Of a DNA stretch of 64,000 bases, positions 34,834 to 43,625 are shown in pieces. This DNA is from Paenibacillus wynnii (GTDB lineage: Bacteria; Bacillota; Bacilli; Paenibacillales; Paenibacillaceae): NCBI RefSeq assembly GCF_000757885.1, contig NZ_JQCR01000002.1, forward strand, positions 868,001-932,000, given 5' to 3'. Numbering within the stretch: position 1 is the first letter of the stretch; each line of letters begins with the position of its first letter. Position numbers and translations under genes: made by a program. The notes under the pieces are model-generated. The model searched no databases. It saw only the letters and a program-made list of their open reading frames with translations, and was not told the origin of the DNA.

Positions 34834-36630
34834 TTAATTTATCCGTTCCAGCAGTCTTAGCGGGATGTCAAAGGAGACCACAGTACCTTGGTTGGGACTG
34901 CTGCTGATATCGAAACGGACTTGATCCTCATAATAAAGCTCCAGTCTTCGGTATACATTCCGAATACCGATATTCGTCTCGGAGGGGCCCTCATTCCGAA
35001 CAGAGAACATAATTTCCTTCAGCAGGCTTTCTTCCATCCCTTTCCCATTGTCTGAAATCGTGATATGCAATCGGGCATCCCGAACGGAAGTTTTCACTTT
35101 AATAATCCCAAGTCCCTCCACCGTCTGCAGGCCATGCTTGCAGGAGTTCTCCACCAAAGGCTGCATGCTGAGCTTCGGAATTTTATATTGAAGCGACTGC
35201 TCATCAAGTTCGAACTGATATTCAAACTTGTCTCTGAAGCGAAACTTCTCAATTTTCAAATACATTTCAATAAACGTCATTTCTTCTTGAAGGGAAACGA
35301 GATCTTCCTTCCAGCTAAGCAGTCTCCGGAGCAATCGGGATAGACTTTTTATAATATCTGTAACGTCGGAGTAATTGTTCTTGGTACATACCACAAGTAT
35401 CGCATTTAACGTATTGAACAAGAAATGGGGATTCATCTGACTCTGTAAAAAGTTCAGCTCGGCCCGCACCCTTTCCATCTCCAAATTCTTCTTCTGGATC
35501 TCCAACTTATAGACATCATTAATTAGAGAATTCATACGGGAGGTCATCATGTTGAAATTCTGAATTAATCCGCCAATCTCATCGCGTCCTTCGTCGATCT
35601 GAATTAAATCGAACTTCTCGTTCGTCACTTTGTGCATATGTCTCGACAGCCGCTTCACCCGATAATTATAAGATCTCAACATGATGTATATAAAAATAGA
35701 GGTGAGCAAGGTTACAGTGGAGGCCAGAATTCCCGCATATACTCTCATTTCCAGAATGGCTTGAGAAATACGCTCTCCCTCTGTAACTCCAACAATGCGC
35801 CAACCTTTAATATATTTTGCTGAGCCTATGGGTACTACATGGACATCCTCTTGGTTCTTATCATCGGGCAGCTCAAATACAGGATAGGGTATCTTCCCCC
35901 TCTGGTAACCGCTATCTGCTGACATAATAATCTGGTTCTGCTCGTTGATCAGGGACAATCTTAAATAATCCTTCTCTCTAACGATGTAGTCATAGATTTT
36001 GCTCAGATCCAAATCGATTCTAAGCAGCTTTTCATAGGTACTAAACGATTCATAGTTGTCCATTTTTTCAATTACACTCAGATAGGGTGCCGTGGAGGAT
36101 TCATTGGTGGTCTCGGCTAAACGGTAAGCGGTCACAAAAAGACGGCTTTTATCAGCCAGGGTCTGCTTATACCAGTCACTTTCCAACTGCTTCGGATTGA
36201 GAATATGATAATTGCCTCCGGATACAATGGAGTGATTACTCGTAAATACACTAATCTGCTGAATTTGATTATTTACCGGCATATAGCTGCTCATACGGTC
36301 CCTAAGCTGTTCGTTAAAGGTATCGTAGAAATCCAGCGGATCCTTATACGTCCGGTCAAGCATCTCATATAGGTTCTTATCGGTAGACAGAGCGTAACTG
36401 ACCGCCACCCCTCCCTCAATAAAATCCTGGATATCTTTTCTAGCTCTCTCCAGAGAGATCTCTAGGTTCTGCTGCTCTCTTGACTTAATCAAATCGGTTA
36501 TCCGATCTAAGAAGACTAGGTTGATGATCATAATCGGAAGAAGTACACCTACGAAATAAATGAGGAAAAACTTATAATTCAGCGGAATGTTATTAACGAT
36601 GTTCCCAAATTTAAATTTTCTGATCTTCAT
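34834..36630 (-). CDS. YesM-type sensor histidine kinase
   Basis: 598 residues. There are two transmembrane helices (about 20-40 and 290-310), enclosing a large extracytoplasmic sensing domain, then HAMP (about 310-365), a His_kinase domain with QSQMNPHFLFNTLNAI (phospho-acceptor His at about residue 390) and HATPase with NSCKHGL and DNGKGMEE. It is a single kinase between two YesN-type regulators on the same strand. The ligand is likely an aldouronate or a ligand-loaded binding protein; this is an inference from location. Confidence 0.93.
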   Translation of the reverse strand: MKIRKFKFGNIVNNIPLNYKFFLIYFVGVLLPIMIINLVFLDRITDLIKSREQQNLEISLERARKDIQDFIEGGVAVSYALSTDKNLYEMLDRTYKDPLDFYDTFNEQLRDRMSSYMPVNNQIQQISVFTSNHSIVSGGNYHILNPKQLESDWYKQTLADKSRLFVTAYRLAETTNESSTAPYLSVIEKMDNYESFSTYEKLLRIDLDLSKIYDYIVREKDYLRLSLINEQNQIIMSADSGYQRGKIPYPVFELPDDKNQEDVHVVPIGSAKYIKGWRIVGVTEGERISQAILEMRVYAGILASTVTLLTSIFIYIMLRSYNYRVKRLSRHMHKVTNEKFDLIQIDEGRDEIGGLIQNFNMMTSRMNSLINDVYKLEIQKKNLEMERVRAELNFLQSQMNPHFLFNTLNAILVVCTKNNYSDVTDIIKSLSRLLRRLLSWKEDLVSLQEEMTFIEMYLKIEKFRFRDKFEYQFELDEQSLQYKIPKLSMQPLVENSCKHGLQTVEGLGIIKVKTSVRDARLHITISDNGKGMEESLLKEIMFSVRNEGPSETNIGIRNVYRRLELYYEDQVRFDISSSPNQGTVVSFDIPLRLLERIN

Positions 36631-36647
36631 AGAGCACCTTTCTTCCC

Positions 36648-38177
36648 CTATAGCTGCTTGGTTTGGCTTGTATTTTTATATACAGAGGGTACTACCCCAA
36701 CGATCTTCTTAAATTTGTCTATAAAATAGTCTGTATTCGGGTACCCCACTTGTACGGCAATATCAGATATTTTCAGCTGTGTTCTTTTCAGCAGGCTTTT
36801 GGCCTCCTCAATCCGTTTCTCGTTCAGATATTCGCTGAAGCTTTGACCGGCATGTTTTCGGAATAACTGGCCCAAGTACGTGGAGTTCATATGAAACTGT
36901 CTGGCTAAATCTTGAAGCTGCAGCTTTGTGCGGAATTCGCGGTCCACATACTGAATCACATTAAAAATCGTATTCCCTTCATTTTGCTGCTTCAATTCAA
37001 ATAAATAGCCAGCCGCCAGTGTACACAATCTACTCACATACCGGCTTAGTCTTATATAGTCATTCTGATCCCCCAAATTCCCAACCTCTACCTGCAAGGT
37101 ATTCATAATGCGATTCGGCTCACCATTGATCTCAGCAATCAGCCTGCAAAGGGTTAATTCCAGATGGGCCACATCAATCTGTACAACCTCATTCGTAAGC
37201 AGGTTATCAGCAAAGGACGCAAAGACCTCTTTCACACAAGAATCTATTCTCTCCGTGTCATGAGCAATTACCTTATCCAACAGCTGCTTAAACTTCTCCT
37301 CATGAAGGTCATCATTCTTTTTGGTTTTGGGTATCTCACTATAATAAAAAATCCCGCTTTTCTGTTGATTGCATTTCTGTTTCCATACCTCCAATGACTG
37401 TAGGTAGATTCCGCGAATGCCCTGGACACCGATCCTTCTCTCACTGATTGCAAGGAGTGCTGGCTCCCGCGAACATTCCATTATAGCTCTGCGAAGCTCC
37501 GTTACCATAAGCTCAAGACTGTCTTGGGTAACCGAAGCGGATTGGACTAGAATGCCGGTTTTCCCGGTTCCATCCTGAAAGCAACAAGCTAACCCTCTAG
37601 GAAAATAATCTTCTAGCTGCTGATCCAGTGGATTTGCACCCATAACTATACACAGCAGTTCGGCTTCGCCCTGAAGGTTCATTAATCTTTGGGCTTGATG
37701 TTCCAAATTCTCATCAAATTCCCCTTGAATGAAACGGTTGATTAGGCTGTTCACTACCAAAGACTGCCTCCTGTTAACCATCTTTTGCAAGGCTATTTCA
37801 TCTTGAATAACGGTACTGAGCCGGCCCAATAAGGCCTCTATTTCCTCATCATCAATCGGTTTTAGTAAATACTCATTAACCTTCTGACGGAGCGCAATTC
37901 TGGCATATTTAAAATCATCATATCCACTGAGGATAACAAACTTGGGAGGGCTGGCCATCAGCTCATTGATTCTTGTAATCAGCTCAAGGCCGTTGATTAC
38001 CGGCATATGAATATCCGTAAGGACCAAATCAGGTTTAAGCTCCTGTATCAGTCTCAATGCATCCGGGCCGCTTAACGCCTCTCCACAAACTTCAAAGCCG
38101 TACTTCCCCCAGTCAATCATTGTGGTTAATCCTTCAAGAACCCAAGGTTCATCATCCACAAGCATCACTCTCATCAT
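36648..38177 (-). CDS. YesN-type response regulator with AraC output domain (2 of 2)
   Basis: 509 residues from ATG 38177, which follows AAGGGAGGGA; an in-frame ATG at 38219 has none. Receiver with D55 (LVLTDIHMP) and Lys in EYLLKPI, long linker, C-terminal AraC domain (LQLQDLARQFHMNSTYLGQL; LKISDIAVQVGYPNTDYFID). It is first gene of the regulatory operon. It is clearly homologous to the other regulator but not a recent duplicate. Two regulators for one kinase is unusual. Confidence 0.92.
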   Translation of the reverse strand: MMRVMLVDDEPWVLEGLTTMIDWGKYGFEVCGEALSGPDALRLIQELKPDLVLTDIHMPVINGLELITRINELMASPPKFVILSGYDDFKYARIALRQKVNEYLLKPIDDEEIEALLGRLSTVIQDEIALQKMVNRRQSLVVNSLINRFIQGEFDENLEHQAQRLMNLQGEAELLCIVMGANPLDQQLEDYFPRGLACCFQDGTGKTGILVQSASVTQDSLELMVTELRRAIMECSREPALLAISERRIGVQGIRGIYLQSLEVWKQKCNQQKSGIFYYSEIPKTKKNDDLHEEKFKQLLDKVIAHDTERIDSCVKEVFASFADNLLTNEVVQIDVAHLELTLCRLIAEINGEPNRIMNTLQVEVGNLGDQNDYIRLSRYVSRLCTLAAGYLFELKQQNEGNTIFNVIQYVDREFRTKLQLQDLARQFHMNSTYLGQLFRKHAGQSFSEYLNEKRIEEAKSLLKRTQLKISDIAVQVGYPNTDYFIDKFKKIVGVVPSVYKNTSQTKQL

Positions 38178-38222
38178 TTCCATTCCCTCCCTTAACATTA
38201 GATTGACATCGAACCACATCTA

Positions 38223-38236
38223 TGTATCCGCTTACA
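38223..38236. promoter_or_regulatory. cre-like site upstream of the regulatory operon
   Basis: On the minus strand TGTAAGCGGATACA, matching the cre consensus except at one position. It lies about 45-60 bases upstream of the start of the first YesN gene. Together with the site at 33192 it suggests double carbon-catabolite control of the xylan cluster. The rest of 38237-38370 shows no other signal. Confidence 0.55.
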
Positions 38237-38372
38237 ATAGGAGTTAGGTTGCCTTGCGCGTCTAGCCGAAAATAAGATATGACTCATGCTACCATACTTG
38301 ATTAGAGGTGTGAAATCGAAATTTGCATGTACTTTACTACTTACGATCCGAAGACTTTTCCTAAAAAACAAA

Positions 38373-38418
38373 AATCGCCTCGAAATAGAGGGTTTAACCC
38401 ACCATTTCAAAGGCGATT
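38373..38418 (-). terminator. Terminator of the YhcH-family gene
   Basis: Arms AATCGCCT and AGGCGATT, extended by AAAT/ATTT, with a run of T (TTTTTGTTTTTT) after it on the minus strand. It separates the YhcH gene from the xylan regulatory operon. Confidence 0.8.
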
Positions 38419-38440
38419 CTATTGTTACATTCCAACAAAA

Positions 38441-38893
38441 TTAGATCTTAATCTTCAAAACAACCTTACGAACGGCTTCTTTCTCGCCCGCCATAATAGC
38501 CGTCATATGCCCATCCTGCGGGTAACAGATCATAAGATCTCCGGAGCTTACAGCTACGGTGGATTCTAGAGTTCCAGTGAAAAATACCGCATCCTTCTCA
38601 TCGCTGTACTCTTCTTTTACATCAAGACGTTCAATGGCTGCATAACCAATTTTTTCTTTGCCTTCCAGAATGAAATGAAGGTCCAGATTCTTTCGGTGCG
38701 CTTCCCAGAAACATTCCTCGGCAGCCTTGGTCTCGTACTCATTGATGAAATAAAAGAGCTCCTCGTCTACTTCATGACGTCCCGCTGCTTTCCCGGTAAA
38801 ATCCGTGTCGCGTAAAAATTGCAGCCCTCTTTGAATCTTTGGTCCAAAAGCAGCCTTGTCTTCTAATAGATGTGTTAAAGAATCAACGATCAT
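38441..38893 (-). CDS. YhcH/YjgK/YiaL-family protein
   Basis: 150 residues, complete. The cupin-like beta barrel carries the conserved metal-ligand segments GRHEVDEELFYFINEYETK and WEAHRKNLDLHFILEGKE, and PQDGHMTAI near the C-terminus. Members act in sugar acid or sialic acid metabolism and are annotated as EbgC-like beta-galactosidase subunits; the reaction is uncertain. AGGGGGA precedes the ATG. It is next to the xylan cluster but has its own terminator, so a link is possible only. Confidence 0.9.
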   Translation of the reverse strand: MIVDSLTHLLEDKAAFGPKIQRGLQFLRDTDFTGKAAGRHEVDEELFYFINEYETKAAEECFWEAHRKNLDLHFILEGKEKIGYAAIERLDVKEEYSDEKDAVFFTGTLESTVAVSSGDLMICYPQDGHMTAIMAGEKEAVRKVVLKIKI

Positions 38894-39080
38894 TATGGAA
38901 GTCCCCCTAAAATGTGATTATCAGCTATTATGCCCTCCCGGGTACGAATAGGTGTATATCGGTTTATAAATGTTTATATAACTCATAATAAGGGTTTAAT
39001 AGGGTTTGGTCTATGTCATTTTTCACGTAATGTGTAATTTGAAGGAGTACTATTCCAATCAAAGACCCTAGTTTTCACAG

Positions 39081-39155
39081 ATAGTTGCACAAAGTACATC
39101 TATCCATACAATCGAGCACCAAAAGCCAGAAATAAGTGTATAAAATACATCTATA
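39081..39155. repeat. Half of a four-box element (two boxes)
   Basis: Two boxes with centres near 39092 and 39142, 50 bp apart: TAGTTGCAC-AAA-GTACATCTA and TAAGTGTAT-AAA-ATACATCTA. No clear boxes are found about 62 bp upstream, where a full element would have them. It is in the divergent region between YhcH and ytxJ (38894-39311), which otherwise holds only AT-rich sequence and the promoter below. Confidence 0.7.
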
Positions 39156-39234
39156 TCATCACCTGAGCATCCGCTTGGCTCTTAAGCTTTCAACTAACCA
39201 TAATCAGCCTGAATAACACTTTCATGTACTGTAA

Positions 39235-39262
39235 TTGATTTAATTTTGAACTATGCTACAAT
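39235..39262 (+). promoter_or_regulatory. Probable sigma-A promoter of ytxJ
   Basis: TTGATT at 39235 and TACAAT at 39257 are 16 bases apart, 50 bases upstream of the ytxJ ATG. Confidence 0.45.
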
Positions 39263-39311
39263 CATCAGTACAGTTCCAAAATAAGAGAATCATTTTCAGG
39301 AAGGTGATAAT

Positions 39312-39638
39312 ATGTCCATTAAACAACTTCATACACCAGAAGACTTACAGCAGTTTCTAGACCAACCCGGGAAACAGCTGCTGCTGAAACATAGTACGAC
39401 TTGTCCGATCAGCGCCAAGGCTCATGATGAGTTCCAGGCATTCCTGAAGGATGCGGATACGTCTGCGGCTATCGTTCATGTTATTGAAGATCGCCCTTTG
39501 TCCCTTCAAATCGCTGACGATTTTGGAATCAAGCATGAGTCCCCGCAAATTTTCCTTGTGGAGAATGGTGAAGTCCGTTGGAATACCTCCCACTGGAAAA
39601 TCACAAAGTCAGCCATTAAAGAGGCTGTTAACGTATGA
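39312..39638 (+). CDS. ytxJ: YtxJ-type bacillithiol-associated redox protein
   Basis: 108 residues, thioredoxin fold. The active site is TTCPIS, a single Cys in the position of the CxxC, typical of the monothiol bacilliredoxin-like YtxJ group. Flanking segments KHSTTCPISAKAHDEF and HESPQIFLVENGEVRW are characteristic, the latter containing the cis-Pro. It probably works in de-bacillithiolation or in thiol redox balance in the cytoplasm. AGGAAGGTGA precedes the ATG. The stop overlaps the glutaredoxin gene (ATGA). Confidence 0.92.
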   Translation: MSIKQLHTPEDLQQFLDQPGKQLLLKHSTTCPISAKAHDEFQAFLKDADTSAAIVHVIEDRPLSLQIADDFGIKHESPQIFLVENGEVRWNTSHWKITKSAIKEAVNV

Positions 39639-39874
39639 GTGAACAAGTAATTGTATACTCCACAGCCGGTTGCAGCGAATGTAATATGGTGAAAAAGATG
39701 CTTACGGAGCAAGGTGTCCCTTTTGAAGTAAGAGATGTAATGACCAGCACACAGTATCAAGATGAGGTAGAAAAGCTAGGGTTTATGGGAGTTCCTGTAA
39801 CCGTGGCCGGTAATGTGGTCGTCAAAGGCTTTAATGCCGATGAGATCCAGGTTTTAATTCAAGCCGCTGTATAA
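39635..39874 (+). CDS. Glutaredoxin-family protein
   Basis: 79 residues. The redox site is CSEC (STAGCSECNMVKKML) and the cis-Pro is in GVPVTV, both usual for NrdH/YruB-like glutaredoxins. It is translationally coupled to ytxJ (four-base overlap), which suggests that both serve the bacillithiol system. It reduces disulfides or mixed disulfides; the partner is unknown. Confidence 0.9.
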   Translation: MSEQVIVYSTAGCSECNMVKKMLTEQGVPFEVRDVMTSTQYQDEVEKLGFMGVPVTVAGNVVVKGFNADEIQVLIQAAV

Positions 39875-39881
39875 ATTGTAA

Positions 39882-40099
39882 CTGTATAAGCTGAACAAAA
39901 TAAAAAACAAAAAGCAAAAGGAACGGGAGGGAAATTTGGAACTGTAGGAGCGATAGCGTCCGCCTTTGTATCCGGATTTCAACCGCTAAAAAGCGGATTA
40001 AATCAAAGAAATCTGGATACAACAGCGGCCGGAAGTCCAAATCTTCACTTTAGTGACGCCTGAGCCTTAAGTTAATATCTTAAGTTCATCTAAATATAG
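39882..40099 (-). repeat. Structured MITE-like repeat, diverged copy B (218 bp)
   Basis: The ends are CTGTATAAGCTGAAC (39882) and AAGTTCATCTAAATATAG (to 40099). It lacks the roughly 40-bp insert present in the 12323 and 59154 copies. The stem is TATCCGGATTT (39969-39979) / AAATCTGGATA (40009-40019), so the C-G pair near the end of the stem in the other copies is A-T here, keeping pairing. The inner hairpin CCGCT/AGCGG and the outer ATTTGGA/TCCAAAT also pair. Confidence 0.75.
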
Positions 40100-40106
40100 C
40101 AAAAAA

Positions 40107-40152
40107 AAGAGCGGAGCTCCTGCAGAATAATCTGCAAGGGCTTCGCTCTTTT
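40107..40152. terminator. Bidirectional terminator between glutaredoxin and Nudix genes
   Basis: Long hairpin with arms starting AAGAGCGGAGC and ending GCTTCGCTCTT, with inner TGCAGA/TCTGCA. Poly-A precedes and poly-T follows. Confidence 0.9.
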
Positions 40153-40168
40153 CATACAAACCCATGAA

Positions 40169-40657
40169 TCAACTCAGCTTCTTAATAACCGATAACAGAA
40201 AGGTCTCGGCCAAGCTGTTCTTTTTAATGGCAGCAGCAGCTTCCTCCAGGTTGAACCAAACGGCTTTATCCACTTCTGAACTGACATTACTTAAATCCTC
40301 AGAATCCACCACGCATATATAATTAAGCATAAGGGTATTTGAAGGCTCGAAGTATAGGGTGCGCATATATTCACTGCTTACAACCTCCAGCCCAACTTCC
40401 TCTTTGACCTCGCGGATAAGAGTCTCCTCCGCATTCTCCCCTTTATCAATATAACCCGCCACCAGAATATAGTCCGGGCGGTTGTATTGTTGAATAAGAA
40501 GAACCCTGTTCTTGTCTCTATTCAAAACAACTGTACTGATCGCAGTACTAAAAATCGGAAATCTAAAGGTATCGCAATGCTCGCAATAGGGGATTAAGCC
40601 CTCCCCGTTACATTCTTTATCGACCAGTTTTGCTCCACACTCATGACAATGTCTCAA
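40169..40657 (-). CDS. Nudix hydrolase with N-terminal zinc ribbon
   Basis: 162 residues from TTG 40657, chosen because TGGAGGGG lies eight bases before it; an upstream ATG has no such site. A zinc ribbon (CHEC and CEHC, residues about 4-30) is followed by the Nudix box with the pattern G-x5-E-x7-R-E-V-x-E-E-x-G (GYIDKGENAEETLIREVKEE). The arrangement resembles NADH pyrophosphatases of the NudC type, but is shorter, so NAD-related hydrolysis is only probable. Confidence 0.85.
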   Translation of the reverse strand: MRHCHECGAKLVDKECNGEGLIPYCEHCDTFRFPIFSTAISTVVLNRDKNRVLLIQQYNRPDYILVAGYIDKGENAEETLIREVKEEVGLEVVSSEYMRTLYFEPSNTLMLNYICVVDSEDLSNVSSEVDKAVWFNLEEAAAAIKKNSLAETFLLSVIKKLS

Positions 40658-40838
40658 GTTGCCTTCCCCTCCAGTATTATAAATAAGTCCAGCTATAATT
40701 TTAACCAATATTAGAGGCCGGTACAATTTCTAGTTCTTTAAAGTTTTTCGGACAGGGTTTCTCTGCCGGATGTGGAATTAGAAGGGTAGCCTGAACCTGA
40801 GGCAACGATAAACGATGAGTTGGAGGGACAAGAAATCA

Positions 40839-41576
40839 ATGAACAGAATTGTGAATTTTGCGCACCGGGGTGCGTCCGCAGTATGTCCGGAGAATACGAT
40901 GGTAGCCTTTCGCAGAGGCCTTGAACTAGGAGCCACAGGGATAGAGACGGATGTTCAAATGACCAATGACGGGAAGCTTGTCCTCATCCATGATGAAAAG
41001 TTGGAACGTACGACTACCGGCACGGGTTATGTGAAGGATCACACACTGGAAGAGCTTCAAAAGCTCGATGCCGGATCTTGGTTTGGAAGAGACTTCGGCG
41101 GCGAAACCCTGCCAACTCTGGAGGATTTGCTGCAACTGCTGCAAGGACAGGACATCATCCTCAATATTGAGCTGAAGAATGGCGTCTTTCTATACCCGGG
41201 CATGGAGGAAAAGGTGATCGAAGCCGTCAAAGCTTTTAACATGTCTGAGCAAGTCCTATTGTCGAGCTTCAACCATTATTCACTAGCTTATTGCAAAAGG
41301 TTGGCCCCGGAAATCCGTACAGGAATTTTATATATGGAAGGGTTGTATCGTCCATGGGACTATGCAGCTACGATTGGAGCAACAGCTCTGCACGCCTACC
41401 ATTATGCAGTTATACCCGAATTTGTGTCTGAGGCGGCAGAACACGGTGTGGACTATCATCCTTTTACAGTTAATGATCCAGAGCGGATGAAAGTTCTACT
41501 AGAGGCAGGTGTATCCGGAATCATCACGGACTATCCCGATGTGTTGGCCAAACTTCTGGCTGCTAAAGGAGTGTGA
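40839..41576 (+). CDS. Glycerophosphodiester phosphodiesterase
   Basis: 245 residues, cytoplasmic. ATG 40839 has TTGGAGGG upstream; an ATG at 40815 precedes the ribosome site. GDPD signatures are FAHRGASAVCPENTMVAFRR (catalytic His and Glu), ETDVQMTNDGKLVLIHDEKL (metal ligands) and YHPFTVNDPERM at the C-terminal strand. It hydrolyses glycerophosphodiesters to glycerol-3-phosphate and alcohol. The downstream transporter pseudogene begins four bases after its stop, so the two formed an operon, though the transporter resembles sugar carriers. Confidence 0.92.
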   Translation: MNRIVNFAHRGASAVCPENTMVAFRRGLELGATGIETDVQMTNDGKLVLIHDEKLERTTTGTGYVKDHTLEELQKLDAGSWFGRDFGGETLPTLEDLLQLLQGQDIILNIELKNGVFLYPGMEEKVIEAVKAFNMSEQVLLSSFNHYSLAYCKRLAPEIRTGILYMEGLYRPWDYAATIGATALHAYHYAVIPEFVSEAAEHGVDYHPFTVNDPERMKVLLEAGVSGIITDYPDVLAKLLAAKGV

Positions 41577-41580
41577 CAGC

Positions 41581-42795
41581 GTGAAAAAAGTCTGGCTGCT
41601 CGGCTTTGGCTTTTTCAGCATTAGCATTACTTGGAGCTTGTACAACGCCTTTGTACCTTTCTTCTTGGAACAATACGTGCATAGCGTTGCGCTGATCAGC
41701 TTCCTGATGACCATTGATAATTATTTCGCATTATTCCTGCAGCCCTGGATCGGCAACCGGAGTGACCGAACTTCCACCCGACTGGGGCGGAGAATGCCTT
41801 ATCTGATGATCGGCATGCCCTTGGCCGCTGTCTTAACCATGCTGATCCCCTTCCATACCGGACTTTTTACGCTACTGCTGTATATGATGCTGATGAATCT
41901 GGCTATGAGTCTGTACCGCTCTCCAACCGTTGCGCTGATGCCCGATATCACACCCAATGCTCACTGAACAAAAGCGAACGGGCTTGTCAATTTTATGGGC
42001 GGCATCGGCGCCATTTTGGCATTTGGTGTGGGTTCAATCCTCTACGAAGCTAATACTGCTCTGCCTTTTATCGTGGCTGGTGTGATCACATTATTGTGCT
42101 TGTTTATCGTCTCGCGGTACATTAAGGAGCATCGGGACGGTGTGAACCAAGGGCAGGAAACGGCGCACACAGAGGCAAACGTACAACCCAACCGTATTTC
42201 ATTCAGGGGACAGCTCGACCGTACAACCGGATGGCTGCTGGCGGCTATTTTCTTCTGGTTCGTGGCTTATCAAGGTGTAGAAACCCTGTTCACTCTTTAC
42301 GGCAAACATCATCTGGGTCTGAGCGAGCAAGCTGCATCCTTCTCCCTCACCTTCTTCTCTTTAGCTTTCGTATTGTTTGCTATTCCGAGCGGCTGGCTTG
42401 GGGCACGCTTTGGGAAAAAGAAAATGATTATCCTCGGAGTATGCGGCCTAATCGCCGTCTATTCACTCGTAGGCTTTGCCAAGGATCTGCTCGTATTGCG
42501 GAGTTTGCTTCTGCTGGGAGGGCTATTCTGGGCATGTATTAATATCAATTCCTACCCTTATGTTGTGGCTACAGGTACAGAAGAAAGCATAGGGACTCGC
42601 ACGGGAATGTACTATCTGGTGTCTTCACTCGCGGCGATTACCTCACCCCCTTTGCTCGGTTTATTGATAGATCAATTTGATTACTCTATATTATTCTACG
42701 TGGCGTCCGTTAGTATGGTTGTAGCACTCTTCTGCCTCATTATGATGACGGGACGGAGGAAGTCTGCGAGTCGTTTCCATACCCCAGGCGCATAA
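41581..42795 (+). pseudogene. MFS transporter interrupted by an in-frame TGA
   Basis: A 404-codon frame starting at GTG 41581 (AAAGGAGTG upstream) with a single TGA at 41965-41967. The frame before and after is the same and the protein reads on smoothly: ...PDITPNAH, stop, TKANGLVNFMGGIGAIL. Homologues of the SLC45/GPH-like group usually have Arg there, so CGA to TGA is the simple explanation. Twelve helices are otherwise intact (GNRSDRTSTRLGRRMPYLMI is the MFS loop 2-3 motif). An ATG at 41995 could start the second half, without a good ribosome site. Confidence 0.85.
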
Positions 42796-42800
42796 AAAAA

Positions 42801-42846
42801 CACCCCAACCTGTGGAATATAGATATTCCGTCGGGCTGGGGTATTT
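42801..42846. terminator. Bidirectional terminator after the MFS pseudogene
   Basis: Arms CACCCCA and TGGGGTA, extended by GGAATAT/ATATTCC around AG. T run on the plus strand after it and poly-A before it. Confidence 0.85.
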
Positions 42847-42886
42847 TAATTTACAGACTTAGTGTTAACTGCTGCTATTCAGAGGC

Positions 42887-43465
42887 TCAGATATCCAAAT
42901 GCTCCACGCAGTTGTACAGTTCACAGTTCCAAGCTCCTTCGTGTTGATTAATCCGGGTAATCGATGTGTTTTTCAACACTTCATCCACGCTGAGGTTAGG
43001 TACCAGCCCTCTTAGGCTATGACGAAGAATGGCTCCATGGCTCACAATCAGTATATTTTTTCCCGGGTGCTTGGCGGCAATGTCCCTAATAGCCTGACTG
43101 CCTCTAATTCTAGCCGCTTCGGGAGTTTCCATCCCCAGATCTAGAGTCTTCCAATCGCTCCCCCACCGTTTAAACCGCTCCGCTTCCGTAGTTCCCTCTA
43201 TCAAACCGCCATTCATCTCACGGATGCCTGGCACAGTCCCGGCAAGTTCAATGCCCATTCGTTCTGCAATGATCTCTGCGGTTTGTCTCGCTCTAAGTAA
43301 ATCACTGGAGTAAATGAAGTCCCACTGTTCGCCGCTTAAACGTTCAGCAATAGCAGCCGCTTGCTGCTTGCCTTCCTCGTCCAATGCATTATCTGTATGT
43401 CCTTGTGCACGGCCCTCCTTGTTCCAAAAGGTGCTTCCATGCCGAATCAAGCCTATCTTAGTCAA
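42887..43465 (-). CDS. Histidine phosphatase family protein (phosphoglycerate-mutase-like)
   Basis: 192 residues. The RHG motif is at residues 8-10 (IGLIRHGSTFWN), the second Arg in YSSDLLRARQTAEII, Glu in REMNGGLIEG and the second catalytic His in ILIVSHGAILRH. It is the broad-specificity phosphatase subgroup related to cobalamin or sugar phosphatases. No pathway neighbour fixes the substrate. Confidence 0.9.
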   Translation of the reverse strand: MTKIGLIRHGSTFWNKEGRAQGHTDNALDEEGKQQAAAIAERLSGEQWDFIYSSDLLRARQTAEIIAERMGIELAGTVPGIREMNGGLIEGTTEAERFKRWGSDWKTLDLGMETPEAARIRGSQAIRDIAAKHPGKNILIVSHGAILRHSLRGLVPNLSVDEVLKNTSITRINQHEGAWNCELYNCVEHLDI

Positions 43466-43625
43466 GTTTACAACCGCCTTTTTTTCCAGTTATAGGATAT
43501 TATTTTCCTCTTATTATAACGAAGCGTGAAGTAAATAGGAATCCCAGCGCACCGTCATATGATAATATAAAAAAGCATGAATATTATCCCGTAGACTTTT
43601 GATGCCAAAGGAGCTCTCATTTATT

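Noticed and set aside
41965..41967. TGA decoded as selenocysteine or programmed read-through
   Set aside because: No stem-loop typical of a selenocysteine insertion element was found after it, homologues are expected to have Arg, and MFS proteins do not use selenocysteine.
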